Part shown: positions 1-9,549 of the stretch, piece by piece
How the letters are laid out: each line of letters starts with the position of its first letter
Position numbering within the stretch: the stretch's first letter is position 1
From: Butyricimonas faecalis
Lineage (GTDB): Bacteria; Bacteroidota; Bacteroidia; Bacteroidales; Marinifilaceae
Assembly: GCF_003991565.1 (NCBI RefSeq)
Contig: NZ_CP032819.1
Location: 4,526,001-4,590,000 of the forward strand
Length of the DNA stretch: 64,000 bases
Direction: 5' to 3'
Notes under the pieces: model-generated
Databases searched by the model: none
Told to the model about the DNA's origin: nothing
The model's input: only the letters and a program-made list of their open reading frames with translations
Program-made: the position numbers and the translations under genes

Positions 1-2
1 AT

Positions 3-1571
3 GTCCGTAGTGGTCAGGCAAAGATTGAGATAACAGCTGTTGGTGGCGGTCAAAATGCGATGGAAACAATCTACATTGATATTGCTAATCCACTTCCAGA
101 CGTTATTGCGTCGCAGTCTGTAACGCTTGAAGGTGGGGAAAAATATCGTTTTGACTGCTCTGATTTCAAGAGTGGAGAGGCACAACTGACGCTTGCCACA
201 ATGCCGACCATTGACTTTGGAGGGGCATTCTCGTTTGTCGAGAATTATTCGCACTATTGCACAGAACAACTTTCAGCAAGAGCTTTATACATGCTCTATG
301 CAAGAAAGTTCTTGGGAGTGGAGGAACAGAAGTGTGCGGAAAAGGCATTGTCTTCATTACTTAAAACCATTACCTCACGACAACTCTCATCGGGTGGATT
401 TGCCTACTGGCCGGGTAATAATGAGGCGCATGATTGGGTAACTTCAATGGTTGGAGAGGTATTGACCGAGGCTCGACGACAGGGATTTGCGGTATCAACA
501 CAATGTTACGACCGTTGGAAAGAGTACCAAAATGTTTCCGCCCGTCGCTACCGTCACACGATCACCCATGCAAAAGACTTAAAGCAAGCATACCGCCTAT
601 ACACGCTTGTTCTTGCCGGAGAACAACCAACTGCAGCTATGAATAAGTTTAGGGAGTCGAAGAGCATTTCGCGACAGGCTCTTTTGCGTCTTGCTGCTAC
701 CTATTCTTTAGTAGGACGTAGCGATATTGCTACCAAGTTACTCGAAAAGTATGATGCAACACCTATTGTCAATGGCACGTATGAAACCTTTTGGTCAACA
801 TTACGCGATGAGGCGATGGCCTTGGAAGCTTGGTTGTTGGTAGGTGATAAGGTAAAGGCATTTGAGGTCGCGCAAGATATTGCCAATAACTTTTCTGCCA
901 TCTATTCATCAACGCAAGAGGTTGCCTTTGTCTGCATTGCAATGAGCCGTATGGGTGATATGGTTGGAAATAGCTCGTCTCAGGTTGCTATTACAGAAGG
1001 TGACGAATCTACAAAAATCATTCGCAATCTTCGGGGTGTACAACAATTCGACTTGACTCCTGCCAATGGATTTATCGAGGTGGAAAATCAAGGTGAAGAG
1101 GCGGTATCACTCTCACTGATGCTGAAGCGTAAACCATATGCCACTGAGGTGGTCAAACCCGATGCAAAAGGTGTAGAGATTGATGTCCAATATACCGATT
1201 TGGTTGGCAATGCAATCTCTATTGATAAGCTTCGACAAGGGCAGGAATTTCTGGCAAAAATAAAAGTGAATATGAAGGCTAATAATACTCAATCTATGGC
1301 ACTTACTTATACTGTACCATCCGGTTGGGAGATTTGGAACGAACGGTTGGTTGGCGGTAATGCTGATGCTGTAGCAACATATATCGATGTCCGAGATGAT
1401 CGTATCTGCTGGTATTTCTCGGGAGAATCAGGAAAGAGCAAGTGCTTTACCGTTCGCTTACGTGCTGCCTATACCGGTGTATTTGTTCTTCCACCGACCA
1501 TTTGTGAAGATATGTATAACCCGGCTTGTCGAGCAAATACACCAAACAGCAAAACAAGTGTGGTTCAATGA
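3..1571 (+). CDS. Alpha-2-macroglobulin family protein, C-terminal part (5' end outside window)
   Basis: The frame is open from the first bases of the window, so this is the last ~520 residues of a larger protein. Bacterial alpha-2-macroglobulins are periplasmic, usually lipid-anchored protease traps. A CTEQ motif (Cys codon at 258-260) sits in the context YxxYCTEQLSAR and matches the CxEQ thioester that covalently captures attacking proteases. An alpha/alpha-toroid-like helical region follows, then a beta-rich receptor-binding-like C-terminus. The stop overlaps the start of pbpC (ATGA). That pairing is the classic alpha-2-macroglobulin/PBP1C operon, thought to couple protease defence to repair of breached peptidoglycan. 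Family assignment is firm; function is inferred from the family. Confidence 0.88.
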   Translation, partial: VRSGQAKIEITAVGGGQNAMETIYIDIANPLPDVIASQSVTLEGGEKYRFDCSDFKSGEAQLTLATMPTIDFGGAFSFVENYSHYCTEQLSARALYMLYARKFLGVEEQKCAEKALSSLLKTITSRQLSSGGFAYWPGNNEAHDWVTSMVGEVLTEARRQGFAVSTQCYDRWKEYQNVSARRYRHTITHAKDLKQAYRLYTLVLAGEQPTAAMNKFRESKSISRQALLRLAATYSLVGRSDIATKLLEKYDATPIVNGTYETFWSTLRDEAMALEAWLLVGDKVKAFEVAQDIANNFSAIYSSTQEVAFVCIAMSRMGDMVGNSSSQVAITEGDESTKIIRNLRGVQQFDLTPANGFIEVENQGEEAVSLSLMLKRKPYATEVVKPDAKGVEIDVQYTDLVGNAISIDKLRQGQEFLAKIKVNMKANNTQSMALTYTVPSGWEIWNERLVGGNADAVATYIDVRDDRICWYFSGESGKSKCFTVRLRAAYTGVFVLPPTICEDMYNPACRANTPNSKTSVVQ

Positions 1572-3811
1572 GAAAATATTTCAGATATGGAGTCATCATA
1601 GTAATAGGAAACATCTTACTACTATGGTTCTTTTGTCTTCCTCGAAATCTTTTTGAAGGAGTGTCATACTCAACTGTTGTAACAGATAGGAATGGAGAGT
1701 TACTGGGGGCTCGTGTGGCTGATGACGGTCAGTGGCGTTTCCCTCCTAGTGAAACACTTCCCGAGAAGTTTGTTAAAGCACTCATCGAATTCGAAGATCA
1801 TCGTTTTTATGCTCATTGTGGGGTAAGTGCTCGAGCTATTGTTCGAGCAATCGTGCAGAATCTCCGTAATGGGCGTATCGTGAGCGGGGGTAGCACACTA
1901 TCAATGCAGGTTATCCGTCTTTCACGCCAAAAGCCCCGCACGATATGGCAAAAAGTGGTTGAAATGTTTATGGCAACACGATTGGAGGCCCGTTACACCA
2001 AAGAGGAGATACTACGAATTTACGCTTCACACGCACCTTTTGGCGGTAATGTTGTGGGAATTGATGCTGCTTTGTGGCGTTACCTTGGCGATAGCGGAGC
2101 TGACTTATCGTGGGCAGAAGCGGCTACTTTGGCTGTGCTTCAGAATGCGCCATCGCTTATTCATCTTAATAAAAACCGTAATGCATTGCTTGGCAAGAGG
2201 AATCGATTGCTCAGTCGTTTGCACGAAAAAGGTGAGTTATCGGATGATGACTATTGTTTGGCAATTGAGGAGCCTCTGATTGGAGAGCCTTATCCGATGC
2301 CGCAATATACGCCACATTTGGTGGAATATTATAACAAAACGGCTCATGGCAAACATACTACAGTTCATATAGATATTGCGCTACAAGAGCGAGTGGAAGA
2401 ACTTGCAACAAGGTGGTGTCAAGAATTACGATTGCAAAATATTCGTGATCTTGCTGTTGTTATGGTAGAGGTTGAGAGTGGAGAGATTGTAGCTTACTGC
2501 GGTAATAGTGATATGTCATTTGAGCGTGAGGGTAAATGGGTGGACATTGCCCGAGCTAATCGCTCTTCGGGTAGTATCCTTAAGCCGCTCTTGTATACGG
2601 TGGCATTGCAAGAGGGAATTATCTTACCGGAAACATTGCTCCCTGATGTGCCGACCGACTTTAGGGGTTTTACTCCCAAAAATTTTGATGGAACTTATGC
2701 GGGAGCTATTGCCGCAGACGAGGCGCTTGCCTTGTCGCTCAATATCCCCAATGTTCACCTATTGAAGGCATATGGTGTGGCTCGTTTTGCAGAGACATTG
2801 CAGCGTGCAGGGTTCGTTTCGCTCAACCGTTCTACAGATAAATATGGACTTTCACTGGTATTAGGTGGAGCAGAAGTTTGCCTTTGTGATGTTGTTTCAT
2901 GCTATGCTCGTATGGCGGCCTGCTATATCGATACAACAGCCTATGCAGAGTTCCCGTTACGAGATCGGGTTGCTTTGTATCATACATTCAATGCAATGCG
3001 TGAGGTGAATCGTCCCGACCAAATGGATTGGCGCAGGGCTACTTCGGTGCAAAATGTAGCGTGGAAAACGGGTACAAGTTATGGTTCGCGTGATGCTTGG
3101 GCGATTGGTGTTACTCCCCAATATGTGGTTGGGGTATGGGTTGGTAATGCTGATGGAAGCGGAGTTGCTGAACTTACGGGAGCAAGAATTGCCGGACCTA
3201 TTCTTTTTGATATGTTGAATTTGTTATCTTACTCGGAATGGTTCGCTGAGCCATGTTCTACAGATGGTGTAACTCTTAAAGTATGCGTCCATTCGGGACA
3301 TCTTGCAGGTCGATATTGTACCGATACGAAAGAGGTGTTACTACCTCGCAATAGTGTCAAAAGTCTTTCTTGTCCCTATTGCAAAGAGTTTAATGTTTCT
3401 CTTGATGGCTTACGGCTCATCACAGACAGAAGTGAACCAACTCGTGCTGAACGATATTTCGTACTACCACCCCTTATGGAGCATTATTATAAGCAACAAC
3501 ACCAGGAGTACATCCCATTACCAACAAAAATTTTGACTAATGATGTTGCAGGAAGTGCATTCCATTTTGTTTATCCCAGTGATGGTAGTATTGTATCTGT
3601 GTCCAAACAGATGGATGGAATGCGAGGTTCTGTGGTCTGTCAGGTTGTACACTCTTTATCAACACAGTTATTTTGGCATCTGGATGATTCATTTATTGGC
3701 ACGACCTCGAATGTTCACAAGATGCAAATCCAGCCTTCATTGGGTTATCATACTATAACGGTTGTTGATGGTTTTGGTAGCCTACAGACAATATCAATAA
3801 TAGTAAAATAG
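1568..3811 (+). CDS. pbpC: Penicillin-binding protein 1C (bifunctional glycosyltransferase/transpeptidase)
   Basis: A 747-residue class A PBP that polymerises and cross-links peptidoglycan from the inner membrane. The start is the ATG overlapping the upstream stop; an earlier in-frame start would lie deep inside the previous gene. An N-terminal membrane helix covers about residues 8-24. The GT51 domain has the catalytic EFEDHRFY motif (E76) and the GGSTLSMQ segment. The transpeptidase domain has SILK (S336, K339) and KTGTS (K500). A C-terminal beta-sandwich of the BiPBP_C type ends the protein, which is typical of PBP1C. All key residues are present, so it should be active. It is translationally coupled to the alpha-2-macroglobulin gene. 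Confidence 0.93.
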   Translation: MRKYFRYGVIIVIGNILLLWFFCLPRNLFEGVSYSTVVTDRNGELLGARVADDGQWRFPPSETLPEKFVKALIEFEDHRFYAHCGVSARAIVRAIVQNLRNGRIVSGGSTLSMQVIRLSRQKPRTIWQKVVEMFMATRLEARYTKEEILRIYASHAPFGGNVVGIDAALWRYLGDSGADLSWAEAATLAVLQNAPSLIHLNKNRNALLGKRNRLLSRLHEKGELSDDDYCLAIEEPLIGEPYPMPQYTPHLVEYYNKTAHGKHTTVHIDIALQERVEELATRWCQELRLQNIRDLAVVMVEVESGEIVAYCGNSDMSFEREGKWVDIARANRSSGSILKPLLYTVALQEGIILPETLLPDVPTDFRGFTPKNFDGTYAGAIAADEALALSLNIPNVHLLKAYGVARFAETLQRAGFVSLNRSTDKYGLSLVLGGAEVCLCDVVSCYARMAACYIDTTAYAEFPLRDRVALYHTFNAMREVNRPDQMDWRRATSVQNVAWKTGTSYGSRDAWAIGVTPQYVVGVWVGNADGSGVAELTGARIAGPILFDMLNLLSYSEWFAEPCSTDGVTLKVCVHSGHLAGRYCTDTKEVLLPRNSVKSLSCPYCKEFNVSLDGLRLITDRSEPTRAERYFVLPPLMEHYYKQQHQEYIPLPTKILTNDVAGSAFHFVYPSDGSIVSVSKQMDGMRGSVVCQVVHSLSTQLFWHLDDSFIGTTSNVHKMQIQPSLGYHTITVVDGFGSLQTISIIVK

Positions 3812-3841
3812 TTGGATTGTCTAAAAGGGGTTGCCTTACGA

Positions 3842-4033
3842 CTGGAACAATATATCAAGACGTTACAGCGGAATGGCTACTGGGACGATGGGGATGTTTA
3901 TTCTCGGGTTGGTTCTGCATCGGGAACTTATGCTTATGATAAAAATGAGAATATCTTAGATTCAATTATTTCAAAGAACTATTATGTTTTTTTAGTAAAC
4001 ACTAATGAATGCTCATATATTTATACGAAATAA
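3842..4033 (+). pseudogene. Rhs/YD-repeat protein remnant
   Basis: Downstream of pbpC lies a short frame reading IKTLQRNGYWDDGDVYSR, then VGSASGTYAYDKNENI. This resembles the YD-repeat core of Bacteroidetes Rhs toxins. The same segment appears, more decayed, near 11.64-11.82 kb and 18.25-18.43 kb. No start codon with a plausible ribosome site, no toxin tip and no long core are present. I read it as the stub of a lost Rhs gene, or a recombination scar, left at the edge of the island. Confidence 0.55.
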
Positions 4034-4051
4034 ATAAGCAAACAATAATGA

Positions 4052-6664
4052 CTATTGCTTTTCAATTGCATATATTTTCCATCTGCCATCTCCAGCATAG
4101 ATTGCTTTCGCATTCACATGACAATTGGAAGTAATGTTGTATTTTTCTAGTATTGTTTTATGGACATAGTAGTCACTAATGAATGCAAAATCTGGTACTC
4201 CGTCATCACACCAATCTTTATAATTGAGTTCCAAATAGCCTGATATGTGTTTTATCAAATCATTATTAATCTCGTTAGTGATCTCTGCTTTAAGCACTTC
4301 CACTAATTTCTTTTGTTTACCTAGATTCTTCTTGTCATTGATTTCCCGAACAAAATAATAAATCTTAATGCAATCTCCAACGGATGGCCGCAAATCCGTC
4401 TGATCATAGTGCAGAATACCTGAAACTAGTTTGGGGCCTAATACAAAATGGAATAGTTTACGCTGATTATTGACATCATCTACCGCCGCAATCCTGCACT
4501 TGAACTTCTCAATAGCCTCGTCCTTTGTACACTTTTGTACGTCACATAAGAATATCTTGTTCTCTTCCTTGACTTTCTTTTTGTATTGGCGAAGTTTGAC
4601 GAAATCCCCTTTTTCAAATTTCTGTTGCTCATAGTGTTCATAGACGAGAGTTGAATCGGTCAAATAAATATGATAGACCTTTTTTTCTGTATTTACATAT
4701 TGAACATAGCCATATTGAATCGGTAAATTAAACCAATCAGCTGTTTCTGAAGGAGCGGCAGTCAAGGGGATATATTTGATCTCCGTTTCCTTTTTAGGCG
4801 GCTGCCATGAATAATCACCGGGAATTGTTCGAATTGTTTCGTCTTTATACAATCTGAATTTCCAGACTTGTCCTTTATGACTATCTCTTAATATTGGAAA
4901 TCTTTTCTTATCAGTAGCAAATTCAATTGTTGTACCATCTACAAAAAACATCATGGTCTTTCCGTTCTCGTTTCTCCTTTTGTCCACAAGTACAACTTCC
5001 GTGAAAGGAATATCTTCGTAAACGTATTCTTCCGCTATTGAGATATTTTTGGCATAAAGTGCCGCATTATTGTCAGATACAGGAGTAGCAGAGGAGCATT
5101 GCTCAAGAAGAACATCTACTTCCGAATCAATACGCCATCCCTTTCCAACATAATGTTTCTTATATTGACCAAGTTCAACTACTGCATTTGCATATTTCTT
5201 GGATTTAATTAGTTGTCGTGCCAATTCCAATCGCATCTTCCCTATGAAGTCTTCATTCTTCTCTAAGCTTAGAGCTTTGCAAAGAAAAGCAATCTTTACA
5301 TTCACATCTTCCCAACAATCGGCAAATTCACTCCAGATATAGTATTTCTCTCCCATCTTCTGGCAAAGCCTTTTATAGATATCCTTTGCTTCTGCTTGCT
5401 GACCAGCACGTAGATGAAGTAACGCTTTCGACCTGATATTCCAATCATCATCCGGCATCTTTTCTATGGCTATTCCATAGAGGTCAATAAGCCACTGGAG
5501 GTCTCCCAGTTGTTCATCAGAAAGATTCTCAAGAGCTTCTTTTACTCTTTTCAGCGATTTGACAGCTAACGGTTTATAGGTTTCCCCATTATCCCCTTTC
5601 TCTTCTTGCCAGTCAGCTGTTCTTAGTTTCTCTGGGTTCCACCTTCTAAAGAAATCATAGAATCGCCATGCATTGTTTTCCTTCATTGTGCGCTCGGCCA
5701 ACCCAAGAACTTTCGAATGAGAAGTAGAGGCTGGAGTATCATTGGATAACTCTATATATTGATTAAACAGCTCCCATGTAGATGAAGAGATACCGCCATC
5801 GGTATTACGATACAGCTTCCAAAAGAAATGGTTCTTTATCATTTCGATAAAATCGTCTTTCCTGTAGGGGATAAGCCTGACAAATTCTTGAATCTCATCT
5901 AAAGGATAATCAACAAAAGCCTTTGCAATTCTCGACATCAACGATGGAATAGTTTTGCCTTCGTTGCTATGCGAATCTTCAAAATCATCCAGTCGCAAAT
6001 TGTTCGGATTCCATAGCTTGAGAAACGATATGAGTTTGAAATTGCTATCCTGTTTAGAGTAATTAAGGGCGAAGTTCAATATTTGGGAATGCAGCGTCGA
6101 AGGGCGCTCATTATGAAGATAAATATAGTTCTTCAGTTGCGTCCGCACCTGTACAGAATCAAGTTGCGCAATGTGATCTCGCAAATAACGGTATATTGCC
6201 CATCCATAGCTTTCATGCACTTCTTCAGGAAGATTTCCGTCTACTGACAATTGGGTAAGAATCTCCCATGCTTTGTCATTGTTTCCATTCTGGCTCAACT
6301 CTTTAGCCTCTTGAATCTGGGCGTAGAAAGGATTCACCGTTAGCCTCAGTGCTTGTATTTTTCTAACAAGCGTTTCTGCAAACTCATCAAATTGGGTATC
6401 GAAATGCATGCGCGACAGAAAATCTGAAATTTTTTGCGCTTCTACAAGATTTCCTCCCTGTTGCTCCCTTTTGCAGATATCGATCAATGTCCAGGCATAG
6501 GCCTTCAAGATATCTACGTTTGTTTCGTCCTGTCGAAGGATCTTTTCAGCCAGTTGCCTGGCTTCATCCAGTTGACCATTGCGCCGGAGAGCATAGATTT
6601 CAGTTGATAAACGAGGGGAGTAATCATTCTCATTGTAATAATTGGGCCTTGTCATTTTTACCAT
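4052..6664 (-). CDS. TPR-repeat protein with OB-like C-terminal modules, partner of the NERD-helicase
   Basis: An 870-residue cytoplasmic protein (no signal peptide or membrane segment). The N-terminal two thirds are helical with TPR-like signatures (for example GQLDEARQLAEKIL near residues 30-43 and AWEILTQL near 135). The last ~330 residues are beta-rich, with repeated stretches such as GDFVKLRQYKKKV and GDCIKIYYFVREI that look like OB/S1-type nucleic-acid modules. That is inference, not a confident family match. It overlaps the upstream helicase gene by 35 nt on the same strand, so the two form an operon. ATG codons occur at 6664 and 6655. Together with the neighbouring AbiE pair, the context suggests a defence role. 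I do not recognise a named system. Confidence 0.6.
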   Translation of the reverse strand: MVKMTRPNYYNENDYSPRLSTEIYALRRNGQLDEARQLAEKILRQDETNVDILKAYAWTLIDICKREQQGGNLVEAQKISDFLSRMHFDTQFDEFAETLVRKIQALRLTVNPFYAQIQEAKELSQNGNNDKAWEILTQLSVDGNLPEEVHESYGWAIYRYLRDHIAQLDSVQVRTQLKNYIYLHNERPSTLHSQILNFALNYSKQDSNFKLISFLKLWNPNNLRLDDFEDSHSNEGKTIPSLMSRIAKAFVDYPLDEIQEFVRLIPYRKDDFIEMIKNHFFWKLYRNTDGGISSSTWELFNQYIELSNDTPASTSHSKVLGLAERTMKENNAWRFYDFFRRWNPEKLRTADWQEEKGDNGETYKPLAVKSLKRVKEALENLSDEQLGDLQWLIDLYGIAIEKMPDDDWNIRSKALLHLRAGQQAEAKDIYKRLCQKMGEKYYIWSEFADCWEDVNVKIAFLCKALSLEKNEDFIGKMRLELARQLIKSKKYANAVVELGQYKKHYVGKGWRIDSEVDVLLEQCSSATPVSDNNAALYAKNISIAEEYVYEDIPFTEVVLVDKRRNENGKTMMFFVDGTTIEFATDKKRFPILRDSHKGQVWKFRLYKDETIRTIPGDYSWQPPKKETEIKYIPLTAAPSETADWFNLPIQYGYVQYVNTEKKVYHIYLTDSTLVYEHYEQQKFEKGDFVKLRQYKKKVKEENKIFLCDVQKCTKDEAIEKFKCRIAAVDDVNNQRKLFHFVLGPKLVSGILHYDQTDLRPSVGDCIKIYYFVREINDKKNLGKQKKLVEVLKAEITNEINNDLIKHISGYLELNYKDWCDDGVPDFAFISDYYVHKTILEKYNITSNCHVNAKAIYAGDGRWKIYAIEKQ

Positions 6665-9398
6665 CCGAATTATAGTTTTGTTGATTTATCAATACTATTT
6701 TCCGTACCTCATTTGCAATGGTGGTATCTGTAATGTCGAATATCTCAATTTTGTTGACGAACCCTTTGCTATGGTTTTCCATGCTGGTTCCATACCATAG
6801 GCGGAGAGTAGCGTTGCCGTTATCGGATGTGGCCTTGCAGATAATCTGATAATCCTTACTGAACACTACCTTAAGCTTGAATCCCCGCTCCTTCATCTGC
6901 TCACCAAACGCATTAACGACTTCCAGGATATAACCGGGAGTTTCTACCGGTTTATTGCATGACACAGCCTGAGCAAAGATTGTTTCTATGCTCTGCTTAA
7001 TACAGGTGGCATCAACTAACTCATTCGGCTCCATTCTAATTGCCGAGATACCATAAGAATCTTTAGCGCCCTTGTTATGAAAATCAATTACCAGTTTCTT
7101 TTTAATTCCTTGCGGTACTGAAAATACGGCCTTGGTCAAATAATCATTGCATGGTTTGACCTCCTCCAAGATATAACCGCTTGGTTCGACAAGCTTTGTC
7201 AATTCACAAATAGCAGCTGACGCATTGACGTTATTAAGCGCAACCATCTCAGTAAAACGGGATGGCACTTTATACCCATCATATATAAGTAATTGCTTCG
7301 GTGGGTTAACACCTGAATCTGTTTCGCTCACGGTACAATTCATAAACGGATGGACATATTGCGGTTGTGCAATATGGAATACTCCGGCCGCAACACTGAG
7401 TCCACTGTATAGCCATCTGAAATAAGACTCATTGCATATTCCGTCATTCTCTGCGCGGAATCCTTTCAAGATGACATTGTCAAATTCGGAACCGATTGCC
7501 TTATGAACAGTTATAGCCCATGCATATTTCGCGTACAATACATTGATAAGCGAATCGTTCTCACGGGAATACCGTTTCTTTTGCTCAGCAATACAACGAT
7601 TAATGAAGACATTAACGGCAATCTGTTCCTCCTTAGCCAATTCATCCGCACAATCCAGATAATTGTCAAGCACCCAAATCTCGGTATCCTGTCCACTTAG
7701 GCTCAAACATTTAACAGATATTTTTGTGAAAGACAGAAGTACTGGACGAGGATAACCCTTAATGGATATTGGTTCACGACGCTTCTCAAGCACATCCTTT
7801 ACAGTAAAATACATCCCGTTCAGCACTCTTTGGGGATTACCAAACCCGGTCTCATCAGGGATACAGATATTGTTATTAGCAATAAGAAGGTCTCCTGCTG
7901 CAAGTTCCTCCCCATTATTCAAACAATGATGCTTAACCCAAAGATTGGTTTTCTGGCAGTCGCTTTTCTTGAAAAACAGGACCGACTGCTTGGGTTCTTG
8001 CTGCAATGGAGACATAAACCATTCCTTCATTTTTTTGGTAATCGCATCTTTCTCAATCTCAACGATAGTCCCATCATCAAAAGCATAGTTCAAGTTGTTG
8101 AACAGCTGTGCATCCATACTCTTGGCGAGACTACATTTTAGTGACTCCTTGCAGGACTCATGTGAGTCGCAGGCAGGCTGATGATAGTAATGAATAACCC
8201 TATTCCTACAGATTGTTTGAAGATTGGCCACATTGATAGCAGAATCGTCGGAAGTCCCGAAAGATAGCATGTAAGGGTCACCAATGAAAACGATTTTCCG
8301 CTCAGATGCCGGATTGGCAAAGATGATAAAGTCCTCAAGCAGGCGTCCTGTTCCAAAGCGAAGCAAATCTGTTTGAGAGAGGCTGCGGCTTACAAGATGC
8401 GCATCATACACCATTAACAATGCCCGCTTATCCAATCCGGCATCCGAATGGAGGGAAATAACCTGCATGGCCTCATCATCTTCTTTATCTTCGGATGTCC
8501 CGTTCCCTCCATATATGAATGAATAAAGGCTGGAAGCCTCTATCCCGCGCTGGCCCAATTGGCGACTAATTCTATTTGAGTGACATAGCCCATGAACTTC
8601 AGGAATCCCGTAATTATCTGCAATTGAGAAAATGTATTTTGCCCAATTATCCCGTTCTTTTGTATCCATTGATGTTAAAACAAGAAGGTCGTTGCCCCCG
8701 GCTTGCATAAAGGTATCGATGGTAGATTTAGCCCCTTCTCCAACAATGATATCTTGCTTGTGAATTATCCCTATATCAAATGAATAATCTTGAATATATT
8801 CATCGGATGGGAAGATTTTTTTAATAGCCTTGGCAATCTCTTCGTCGAAAGCATTATCATTATTTAAATCATAAAGCAATGCTCCAATTTCAGATTCTTG
8901 TACAATCTTATAATAGGGATATTTTCCCGGAATTCTATTAGATAGTTTAAGTGGTCCAGAGAAAATATTTACTATGCATACTCGGGCAGGATTGATTTTT
9001 TGTTTGAGAATTGGATTATGTTCAACAATTTCTCTGAATGCGGTTCTATATGAAGCAAGCTGAAGGAATGGATTTAGGAAATGTGCACCAGCTTTAACCT
9101 CAATAATTTGATGGTCTAATGCGTTTTCCGTACGCCAAGGTAAACTCTTAAATTCATCATCGTCTCGTGGAATGTTTAGTTGACCTGCGTAGTCTTTGAA
9201 GTCAATAATTACAACGCCATGATTGAAGAAAAGAATTGCATCTGCACGAAAGCGTCGATAATTCTCATTAAATGGATTACCTATAAGAATGCCATCATAA
9301 CAATGCTTTTTAAAGATGGTATCTATTATTTTGACAACGCGACGGAATTGTTCATTTTCGTGTGTTGCAGCTTGCTGATGTAAAACTTCTAATGCCAT
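6630..9398 (-). CDS. NERD-domain nuclease / superfamily 1 helicase-like protein
   Basis: A 922-residue cytoplasmic protein. Residues ~15-120 look like a NERD (PD-(D/E)XK) nuclease domain: D53 in RADAIL, then D66-x-K68 in IIDFKDY. The middle part is helicase-like, but the expected Walker A lysine loop is poorly formed: I see VGEGAKST near residue 220 rather than GxGKT. A DAHLVS motif resembles Walker B with an atypical ending. Near residues 636-656 YAWAITVHKAIGSEFDNVIL matches the UvrD C-terminal motif (TVHKxxGxEF). It is the first gene of an operon with the overlapping TPR gene. NERD-helicase proteins recur in phage-defence and mobile regions. Substrate and trigger are unknown; a degenerate ATPase acting as a sensor is possible. 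Confidence 0.66.
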   Translation of the reverse strand: MALEVLHQQAATHENEQFRRVVKIIDTIFKKHCYDGILIGNPFNENYRRFRADAILFFNHGVVIIDFKDYAGQLNIPRDDDEFKSLPWRTENALDHQIIEVKAGAHFLNPFLQLASYRTAFREIVEHNPILKQKINPARVCIVNIFSGPLKLSNRIPGKYPYYKIVQESEIGALLYDLNNDNAFDEEIAKAIKKIFPSDEYIQDYSFDIGIIHKQDIIVGEGAKSTIDTFMQAGGNDLLVLTSMDTKERDNWAKYIFSIADNYGIPEVHGLCHSNRISRQLGQRGIEASSLYSFIYGGNGTSEDKEDDEAMQVISLHSDAGLDKRALLMVYDAHLVSRSLSQTDLLRFGTGRLLEDFIIFANPASERKIVFIGDPYMLSFGTSDDSAINVANLQTICRNRVIHYYHQPACDSHESCKESLKCSLAKSMDAQLFNNLNYAFDDGTIVEIEKDAITKKMKEWFMSPLQQEPKQSVLFFKKSDCQKTNLWVKHHCLNNGEELAAGDLLIANNNICIPDETGFGNPQRVLNGMYFTVKDVLEKRREPISIKGYPRPVLLSFTKISVKCLSLSGQDTEIWVLDNYLDCADELAKEEQIAVNVFINRCIAEQKKRYSRENDSLINVLYAKYAWAITVHKAIGSEFDNVILKGFRAENDGICNESYFRWLYSGLSVAAGVFHIAQPQYVHPFMNCTVSETDSGVNPPKQLLIYDGYKVPSRFTEMVALNNVNASAAICELTKLVEPSGYILEEVKPCNDYLTKAVFSVPQGIKKKLVIDFHNKGAKDSYGISAIRMEPNELVDATCIKQSIETIFAQAVSCNKPVETPGYILEVVNAFGEQMKERGFKLKVVFSKDYQIICKATSDNGNATLRLWYGTSMENHSKGFVNKIEIFDITDTTIANEVRKIVLINQQNYNSDGKNDKAQLLQ

Positions 9399-9549
9399 AA
9401 GAACTCATAATTTATTGATTTACTCATTCCTGTATTATAAAATTCTGCAATTCTTCCTCGATCGAATTTAGGCCATATATTTTGCATGATAGCGATTGAA
9501 TATCTCCGTTTCATTTATAGTACATTAATTTTTTCCATTCTTTCAACGA

